Of a stretch of DNA of 64,000 nucleotides, positions 58,960 through 64,000 are shown one piece after another (position 1 is the stretch's first letter; every line of letters starts with the position of its first letter). Below the pieces are notes generated by a model. The model worked only from the letters and a program-made list of their open reading frames with translations, was not told where the DNA came from and ran no database searches. The position numbers and the translations under genes were made by a program. Origin of the DNA: Fervidibacter canadensis (lineage in GTDB: Bacteria; Armatimonadota; Fervidibacteria; Fervidibacterales; Fervidibacteraceae). The stretch lies in assembly GCA_041446545.1 (NCBI GenBank), contig JBGOEJ010000008.1, forward strand, positions 62,001 to 126,000, written 5' to 3'.

Positions 58960-59799
58960 GTGAAGTTGGGCTTTGTGGCGTTTCCGAGGCCGCCTGAAGA
59001 TTACATCCCGTTCGCCGCTGAGAATGGGTTTGCCCACATGGAAATTGACCTGTTCAGTCCTCCCCAGTGGCTGGAACGCTTCCACCGCCGACGGGTGCAA
59101 GCCCTCCGCCAGCAATTAGCCTCGGCAGGATTGACGGTCAGTTTCCATGCCGCCTATGTCCTCAACCTCGCCGATTACCTGCCTGAAATTCGGGCAGCGG
59201 CGGTGCGCTACATGGAACGGTTGCTTTCCGTCGCCAACGAGTTAGGGGCAATTTGGGTGACGGTGCACCCTGGCTACGGCGTCGGCATTCCCACCCTTGC
59301 GTGGGTGCGGGCGTTGGCGTTGGACTGCTTGCGGTGGTCTTTGGAGCGATTGTTGCCGATTGCCGAACGCCTCAAAGTCTCGCTGGCGTTAGAAAACATC
59401 AACCCTGCCCCGCCAGGCAGCGAAATCGTCTTCTTGCTGGACACTCCCGGCGAACTTGCCCAAATCCTCTCGGAGTTTTCGTCGCCGATGCTGGCGGTTT
59501 GCTTGGATGTCGGTCACGCCGCTGTCTCGGAAGGCTTTTCTGCCTATTGGTCGGTCGTCAAAGACCGCTGCGTCGGCTTGCATGTCCACGACAACGACGG
59601 GCATGACGACTTGCACTTGGTGACAGGCAAAGGCATCATTAACTGGCACGAGGTCATTGCCACCTTGAAGCGGTCGGGCTTTTCAGGGGCTGTCAACGTG
59701 GAACTTTACGACGACGCCGACAAAGTGGCGGCGAAGGAATTTTTGGAACGCTTAGTTACCGACCCTGCTTTGGGGGACGGAAGTAAAAAGACGGCGTAA
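58960..59799 (+). CDS. Sugar phosphate isomerase/epimerase-type TIM-barrel protein
   Basis: A 279-residue xylose isomerase-like TIM barrel. It has GFAHMEIDLFSP, LTVSFHAAYVLNLAD, WVTVHPGYGVG, LALENINPAPPGSE, AVCLDVGHAA, VGLHVHDNDGHDDLHLVTGKG and AVNVELYDD, giving the metal-binding glutamate, aspartate and histidine set. The exact substrate (sugar, inosose or hydroxypyruvate-like) is unknown. The GTG at 58960 is chosen because AAGGGGG lies eight bases upstream and a good promoter lies 44 bases further. It is divergent from the kinase gene. Confidence 0.85.
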   Translation: MKLGFVAFPRPPEDYIPFAAENGFAHMEIDLFSPPQWLERFHRRRVQALRQQLASAGLTVSFHAAYVLNLADYLPEIRAAAVRYMERLLSVANELGAIWVTVHPGYGVGIPTLAWVRALALDCLRWSLERLLPIAERLKVSLALENINPAPPGSEIVFLLDTPGELAQILSEFSSPMLAVCLDVGHAAVSEGFSAYWSVVKDRCVGLHVHDNDGHDDLHLVTGKGIINWHEVIATLKRSGFSGAVNVELYDDADKVAAKEFLERLVTDPALGDGSKKTA

Positions 59800-59817
59800 A
59801 GAGGGCAGGCGATCAAG

Positions 59818-61167
59818 ATGCGTCGTCTCGTCGCTTTCACTTGCCTTGCCTTCCTCGGGTTTTTATCGGCACAGACGCCTCGCTCCCATGTCTGCTATGC
59901 CGTCGCCCAAGACGCCATCGTCAATCCCGTCTTGAAGGACTTTTTGAGAAGAGCGATAGAGACGGCACAGCGGGATGGCGCAGAATGCCTCGTCGTCCAA
60001 ATCACGACGCCCGGCGGCACGGTAGACGCCATGCAGGAGATCGTGCGAATGTTTTTGCAATCGCCCGTTCCTGTCGTCACTTATGTCGCTCCCATCGCCA
60101 GCAATGCCGACTCGGCAGGCGCTTTCATTGTCATGGCAGGGCACATCGCTGCCATGGCACCAGGCTCGCGCATCGGCGCCGCCCATCCTGTGTTGCTTCC
60201 CATCGGCGGCGGGGAGCAAGGTCCCTCGGAAGCAGAACGCATCATGACGAAGAAAGCGACGCAAGCGGTCGCTGCCACCATCAAAGCCATCGCCGAATTG
60301 CGGGGGCGTAACCCAAAGGTCGCCGAACGGATGGTGCGGGAAAGCCTTTCGCTGACGGCGCGAGAAGCAGTGGAGCAAAAAATCGTGGACTTGGTTGCCG
60401 ACGACCTCAATGACCTGTTGCGCAAGATTGACGGGCGTGCCGTGAAAACGATGGCAGGCATCAAAACTTTGCACACCCGCAACGCTCAAGTCCACGAAAT
60501 CCGCATGAGCGCCAAAGAAACTTTCCTGCACTTTTTGTCCAATCCCAACATCACCTACCTTTTGCTCCTCATCGCCATGTTCGGCTTCATTTTGGAGATT
60601 TACAACCCCGGCGCCATCTTGCCCATCACCGTCGCCGTCATCGCCTTTTTGCTGTTTCTCTTCTCGTCCACGATGTTGCCCGTCAATGTCGTCGGGGTGT
60701 TGCTGATTGCGGCGGCAGCAGCCTTCTTTATCGCCGAATTGTTTGTGACCAGTCACGGCGTTTTAGCAGCAGCGGGGCTGGTTTCGTTGCTGTTGGGCGG
60801 CTACATGCTCTTTCCTGAGCCAGGTTCTGTGCCCAACTTTTACGCCCGCCACTTGCGGGTGGCACCTGGCACTTTGATCGGCACGAGCGTTATCGTCGGG
60901 GGATTGCTGATAGCAGCCCTCGTCGCTGTCGTGCGGGGGCAACGGCGCAAACCCATCGTCGGTCAAGAGTGGCTTATCGGGCAAGTCGGCGAAGCCCGAA
61001 CCGACTTGAACCCGCAAGGGACGGTCTTTGTCGCTGGCAGTTGGTGGACAGCGGAAGCCGTAGACGGTGAGGTGAAGGCGGGCGATCCAGTGGAAGTCAT
61101 CGCCATAGAAGGTTTGCGCTTGAAGGTGCGGCGCAAACCTGCCGAGAAGAGGAAGGTGGGTGAGTGA
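59818..61167 (+). CDS. nfeD: NfeD family membrane serine protease
   Basis: A 449-residue long-form NfeD with an N-terminal ClpP-like protease domain and C-terminal membrane and OB-fold parts. It has a signal peptide (LVAFTCLAFLGFLSAQ), VVQITTPGGTVDAMQEIVRMF, SNADSAGAFIVMA with the probable catalytic Ser99, and the conserved AHPVL...EAERIMTKKA region for the lysine. Four or so hydrophobic segments follow, then the NfeD OB domain (GQVGEARTDLNPQGTVFVAGSWWTAEAVDG). In archaea this protease cleaves stomatin. It overlaps the slipin frame; the pair is co-expressed. Confidence 0.93.
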   Translation: MRRLVAFTCLAFLGFLSAQTPRSHVCYAVAQDAIVNPVLKDFLRRAIETAQRDGAECLVVQITTPGGTVDAMQEIVRMFLQSPVPVVTYVAPIASNADSAGAFIVMAGHIAAMAPGSRIGAAHPVLLPIGGGEQGPSEAERIMTKKATQAVAATIKAIAELRGRNPKVAERMVRESLSLTAREAVEQKIVDLVADDLNDLLRKIDGRAVKTMAGIKTLHTRNAQVHEIRMSAKETFLHFLSNPNITYLLLLIAMFGFILEIYNPGAILPITVAVIAFLLFLFSSTMLPVNVVGVLLIAAAAAFFIAELFVTSHGVLAAAGLVSLLLGGYMLFPEPGSVPNFYARHLRVAPGTLIGTSVIVGGLLIAALVAVVRGQRRKPIVGQEWLIGQVGEARTDLNPQGTVFVAGSWWTAEAVDGEVKAGDPVEVIAIEGLRLKVRRKPAEKRKVGE

Positions 61168-61168
61168 G

Positions 61169-61954
61169 ATGTCGGCAGAACTCCTTCAGTTAGCCATCGT
61201 CGTCATCGTTTTGGCGGTCGTGTTGGTCTCTCAGGCTATTCGCATCATTTACGAGTGGGAGCGGGGCGTCGTCTTCCGCCTCGGTCGCTTCAACCGCATC
61301 CTTCCGCCGGGCATTCAATTCATCATCCCTATCATTGAACGCGCCGTCAAGGTGGACTTGCGGGTCTTCGTCGTGGATGTCCCTAAGCAGGAAATCATCA
61401 CCAAGGACAATGTGACGGTGAAAGTCAACGCCGTCGTCTACTTCCGCGTCATGGACCCCGCCGCCGCTTTGACCCGCGTGGAGAATTACCTTTACGCCAC
61501 GCAACAAGTCGCCCAGACGACCCTTCGGGATGTCGTCGGGCAAAGTGAACTGGACGAATTGCTCTCCCATCGGGAGGAACTCAACCAACGGCTGCAGCAC
61601 ATCATTGACGCAGCGACCGACCCTTGGGGCATCAAAGTGGACATGGTCGCCATCAAGGATGTGGAATTGCCCGACGCAATGAAACGGGCGATGGCACGAC
61701 AGGCAGAGGCAGAACGGGAGCGGCGTGCCAAGGTCATCCACGCCCAAGGCGAATACCAAGCCGCCGAAACTTTAGCCCAAGCGGCGGAAATCATGGGGCG
61801 CCACCCTGGCTCGCTGCAGTTGCGCTTCCTGCAAACGCTGACGGAGGTAGCGACGGAACGAAGCACCATCGTCGTCATGCCCGTGCCCATTGACATTCTC
61901 TCCGCCTTCCTAACGGATCGGCGGCGGATGGAAACCTTGACACCTCCCTCGTAG
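61169..61954 (+). CDS. Slipin/stomatin-like SPFH protein
   Basis: A 261-residue stomatin relative, a membrane-raft scaffold and partner substrate of NfeD. One N-terminal hydrophobic segment (LLQLAIVVIVLAVVLVSQAI) is followed by the SPFH domain (YEWERGVVFRLGRFNRILPPGIQFIIP, VDVPKQEIITKDNVTVKVNAVVYFRVMDP) and a coiled-coil helical part with RQAEAERERRAKVIHAQGEYQAAETLAQAAEIM. The ATG at 61169 is preferred by its position from AGGAAGG; a GTG at 61160 is also in frame. Gene order nfeD-slipin is conserved. Confidence 0.95.
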   Translation: MSAELLQLAIVVIVLAVVLVSQAIRIIYEWERGVVFRLGRFNRILPPGIQFIIPIIERAVKVDLRVFVVDVPKQEIITKDNVTVKVNAVVYFRVMDPAAALTRVENYLYATQQVAQTTLRDVVGQSELDELLSHREELNQRLQHIIDAATDPWGIKVDMVAIKDVELPDAMKRAMARQAEAERERRAKVIHAQGEYQAAETLAQAAEIMGRHPGSLQLRFLQTLTEVATERSTIVVMPVPIDILSAFLTDRRRMETLTPPS

Positions 61955-62002
61955 CCCTTTTGTGGGTGGGACGCCACAAAATACTACCGAGGTGAAGGGA
62001 AG

Positions 62003-62401
62003 ATGTGGCAACCCAAGACGAAGGAAGCCGTTTTGCGGGAAGTGCGCATCCGTCAATGGCGGGCGCAAGTCGGGCAAAAAGTGAAGGCTACCCTCGTTGC
62101 TTTGGGGGCATGGCTAACAGCCCGCTTCAAGGATGCCCTTTGCTGGCTGCGTTGTTGGTCGGCGGCGACGGCAAAGGAGATAGAAGTGAACCGACGATTA
62201 AGTCAACGCCACGACAAATTGCTGCAAATCGGCGAGCGGGCTTATGCCCTCTACCGTTCGGGAAACTTTTCGTGGGAAGCACTCCTTCCCTTGTGTGAAG
62301 AACTGGAAGGGATGGACAAGGAGTTGGAAGCCCTTCAAAGGCAACCTTTGCTCCTCTTTGCCCACGACCGAGAAGAGAAGCAGCGGGCGACGGGTTCGTA
62401 A
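62003..62401 (+). CDS. Hypothetical protein downstream of slipin
   Basis: A 132-residue protein with no recognised family: a basic, amphipathic N-terminus (REVRIRQWRAQVGQKVKATLVALGAWLTARF) that may lie on the membrane surface, a Trp/Cys patch (LCWLRCWSAA), and a helical C-terminus (LLPLCEELEGMDKELEALQR). GAGGTGAAGGG precedes the ATG. It is 48 bases after the slipin gene and 21 before the next hypothetical gene, and may belong to the same run. Conserved neighbourhood is unknown. Confidence 0.6.
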   Translation: MWQPKTKEAVLREVRIRQWRAQVGQKVKATLVALGAWLTARFKDALCWLRCWSAATAKEIEVNRRLSQRHDKLLQIGERAYALYRSGNFSWEALLPLCEELEGMDKELEALQRQPLLLFAHDREEKQRATGS

Positions 62402-62422
62402 CCTGAAGGGGGTCAAAGGCGT

Positions 62423-62950
62423 ATGGGACGCTTAGCGGAAGAAGTCCAAAAACGCTTGGTCGCCACCTTAGCGCCCTACATGGGCAAAGTCCACTACGGT
62501 AACTTGCGCTTTCAAAGTTCTGACTGGTCAGAAGGCGACCGCCATTTCACCAACATCGCCATCGTCTACGAAACGCCCGGCAGTTCTACCAACCAACTCA
62601 ACTTGCTCGTGGACGAACAGGAAGGGGTCATCACCTTTATAGATGGCGAATCGGAGCGGCGAACTTCGGACATTGACGAGGTTTTGCAATTTGTGGAAAG
62701 CGCCGTCCGCACGATTCCCGAACGGCGCTTGGAACGGCTGTATGAAACGGTGCGCCGATGGGCGCAGCAAGGCAAAAGCAAGGCAGAAGTTTTAGCCGAA
62801 CTCAACCGACTTTTGCGAGCCGATTTGGTCGGCGGAAGCATCACCTACACCGAACTGAAAGCCAGCATCCAGTATTCCTTGCAACTCTTCAACATCCCCT
62901 TGCCCTCTGCCACCCGAACAGGGGAAGGCTCCGAAAAGACCGAGGGTTAG
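62423..62950 (+). CDS. Hypothetical protein upstream of pcm
   Basis: A 175-residue protein of unknown family. It begins MGRLAEEVQKRLVATLAPYMGKVHYGNLRFQS, with a helix then a predicted beta-sheet (FTNIAIVYETPGSST, LNLLVDEQEGVITFI) and a helical C-terminal half with a repeated RxxLE pattern (RRLERLYETVRRWAQ, KAEVLAELNRLLR). The ATG follows a GGGGG-like site (AAGGGGGTC). Its stop lies directly before the pcm start. No catalytic motif is seen. Confidence 0.62.
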   Translation: MGRLAEEVQKRLVATLAPYMGKVHYGNLRFQSSDWSEGDRHFTNIAIVYETPGSSTNQLNLLVDEQEGVITFIDGESERRTSDIDEVLQFVESAVRTIPERRLERLYETVRRWAQQGKSKAEVLAELNRLLRADLVGGSITYTELKASIQYSLQLFNIPLPSATRTGEGSEKTEG

Positions 62951-63694
62951 GTGACGATTGAGGCGAAGGAGATGCGCAGATGGCTGTCATCTTCCCGCAA
63001 CGGCGGCAACTGTCCCGAAGAGGTGGAACGCCGCCTCGCTCTCCTTCGGGCGGAAATGGTGGAGCATCAGTTGCGTCGCCGGGGCATCAAGGATGAACGG
63101 GTATTGGCGGCTTTTTTGAAAGTGCCCCGCCATAAGTTCGTCCGTCCCCAAGACCTTTGGGTTGCCTACGAAGACTACCCCCTGCCCATCGGTTACGGTC
63201 AGACCATTTCTCAGCCCTACATCGTTGCCCTCATGACGGAACTTTTGGAACTGAAAGGCGACGAGCGAGTCTTGGAAGTCGGGACGGGTTCAGGTTATCA
63301 AGCCGCTATCCTCGCCGAGTTGGCGAAGGAAGTCATCACAATAGAACGCCTCCCTGAGTTAGCCCGTAGAGCCCGACAAGTGTTGACGGAACTTGGTTAC
63401 CACAATGTGACGGTGCTGGTCGGCGATGGGTCTTTAGGAGCACCAGAGTTTGCCCCTTTTGACGCTATCATCGTCACTGCTGCTGCCCCCCATCCTCCAA
63501 AAGCCCTGCTTAAGCAACTGAAAGAAAACGGGCGGTTGGTCATTCCCGTCGGCGACCGAAACCTTCAAGAACTCGTCCGCTTCCTTCGCGAGGGCAATGA
63601 ATGGCGGCAAGAAAATCACGGTCCCTGCCTCTTTGTCCCTCTCATCGGCAAAGAAGGCTTTGGTGGCTTTGCCCCGCCCGACCCTTTGCCTTGA
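62951..63694 (+). CDS. pcm: Protein-L-isoaspartate O-methyltransferase
   Basis: A 247-residue SAM-dependent repair enzyme that methylates isoaspartyl residues in aged proteins. Key motifs are VEHQLRRRGIKDERVLAAFLKVPRHKFV, YEDYPLPIGYGQTISQPYIVALMTELL, and SAM motif VLEVGTGSGYQAAILAELA, followed by GDGSLG, FDAIIVTAAAPHPP and LVIPVGD. A roughly 25-residue N-terminal extension precedes the usual start. The GTG at 62951 abuts the previous stop; an ATG at 62972 would be an alternative. Such an enzyme suits a thermophile. Confidence 0.95.
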   Translation: MTIEAKEMRRWLSSSRNGGNCPEEVERRLALLRAEMVEHQLRRRGIKDERVLAAFLKVPRHKFVRPQDLWVAYEDYPLPIGYGQTISQPYIVALMTELLELKGDERVLEVGTGSGYQAAILAELAKEVITIERLPELARRARQVLTELGYHNVTVLVGDGSLGAPEFAPFDAIIVTAAAPHPPKALLKQLKENGRLVIPVGDRNLQELVRFLREGNEWRQENHGPCLFVPLIGKEGFGGFAPPDPLP

Positions 63695-63729
63695 CGGATG
63701 ACCTCTTTGATGCCCGCTGACGATGGCTT

Positions 63730-64000
63730 ATGAAGGAAGGGCAAGCGGTCTTGTTGATTGTCAACCCCAAAGCAGGAGGTGGCAAAGGGAGAAGTTGGGG
63801 CGACCGATTGACCCAAGCGCTCCGACGCCGCTTCCCTCATGTCCACACCGTCTTCACAGAACGGACAGGTAGCGCCGCTCAAGCCGTCGCTGACTATGAT
63901 GCCGACCTCATCCTTGTCGCAGGGGGCGATGGTGTTTTCCACGATGCCATCAACGGGTTGTGGCGAACGGGCAAAAAGATTCCCATCGCCCTCATCCCTA
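63730..64000 (+). CDS. Diacylglycerol kinase/sphingosine-kinase-like protein, 3' partial
   Basis: The first 90 residues of a DAGK-catalytic-family lipid kinase, cut by the end of the window. It begins KEGQAVLLIVNPKAGGGKGRSWG, with the nucleotide-binding NPKAGGGKG, and reaches the GGDG motif (LVAGGDGVFHDAINGL). This is the YegS/DgkB type that phosphorylates diacylglycerol or other lipids. The ATG at 63730 lacks a strong SD. It follows pcm by 35 bases. Because it runs off the end, its length and exact substrate group are unknown. Confidence 0.88.
   Translation, partial: MKEGQAVLLIVNPKAGGGKGRSWGDRLTQALRRRFPHVHTVFTERTGSAAQAVADYDADLILVAGGDGVFHDAINGLWRTGKKIPIALIP

Overview
This window is a gene-dense bacterial chromosome segment with GC content that looks to be in the high fifties (estimated by eye). 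It carries about 57 protein genes, two tRNAs, and no rRNA, insertion sequence, prophage or CRISPR array. Gene order is mostly housekeeping with short gaps, frequent 4-base overlaps and strong Shine-Dalgarno (SD) sites of the GGAGG type, which often decide GTG or TTG starts. The cell was probably a diderm: there is an outer-membrane beta-barrel protein with a signal peptide and coiled coil (35360-36706), plus lipoproteins and long-form SecD and SecF. The lineage is inferred only from protein style: a DUF6785-type membrane protein, DUF4058 proteins, GH130 and DUF5060/GH5 enzymes and Gfo/Idh/MocA dehydrogenases fit an uncultured, possibly thermophilic Armatimonadota/Fervidibacteria-like bacterium. 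A 16S or marker-gene placement would settle it.

Layout. 1-3.7 kb: end of a copper-amine-oxidase-N-like protein, then a minus-strand hsp20-lon quality-control pair. 3.7-11.5 kb: sugar dehydrogenase, large DUF6785-like membrane protein, prmC, TPR protein, metallo-beta-lactamase fold hydrolase, an orphan RQC-HRDC protein and a Gly/Pro-rich exported protein. 11.6-15.0 kb: the SRP/ribosome operon ffh-rpsP-khpA-rimM-trmD. 15.9-20.7 kb: tRNA-Met, accB, secD, secF, rph. 20.7-29.0 kb: hom, a lipoprotein, a GH130 glycosidase and the minus-strand run scpB-argH-two DUF21/CBS/CorC proteins. 29.2-36.7 kb: rel, a dehydrogenase and epimerase, pyrK-rlmB, and the porin-like protein. 36.8-44.2 kb: sugar nucleotidyltransferase, Ala-rich repeat protein, rlmN-DUF2203, and a minus-strand run of larB, two almost identical DUF4058 genes and a NamZ-like muramidase. 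44.3-50.7 kb: secreted and membrane proteins of unknown function and a DUF5060/GH5-type glycoside hydrolase. 50.8-53.6 kb: prfA, DUF1385, a small membrane protein, rpmE and tRNA-Ala. 53.7-58.8 kb: rfbD, and the kinase-glnB-glnD run. 59.0-64.0 kb: TIM-barrel isomerase, nfeD-slipin, two unknown genes, pcm, and the start of a lipid-kinase-like gene.

How the genes fit together. Several neighbourhoods make functional sense: hsp20 with lon; ffh with rpsP, rimM and trmD; secD with secF; glnB with glnD (nitrogen signalling) behind a protein kinase; nfeD with slipin. Carbohydrate genes (two Gfo/Idh/MocA proteins, epimerase, GH130, GH5, NamZ, nucleotidyltransferase, RfbD, sugar isomerase) are scattered, suggesting a saccharolytic lifestyle.

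The most notable observations are a near-perfect 805-base tandem duplication of a DUF4058 gene, the kinase-PII-GlnD operon, a Rel synthetase with an unusual M-F-T-D at the RXKD/EXDD site, a helicase-free RQC-HRDC protein, a hairpin that overlaps the SD of the porin gene, and several families of short palindromic intergenic repeats, one of which lies inside the scpB reading frame. I did not find a clearly new multi-gene defence or mobile system.
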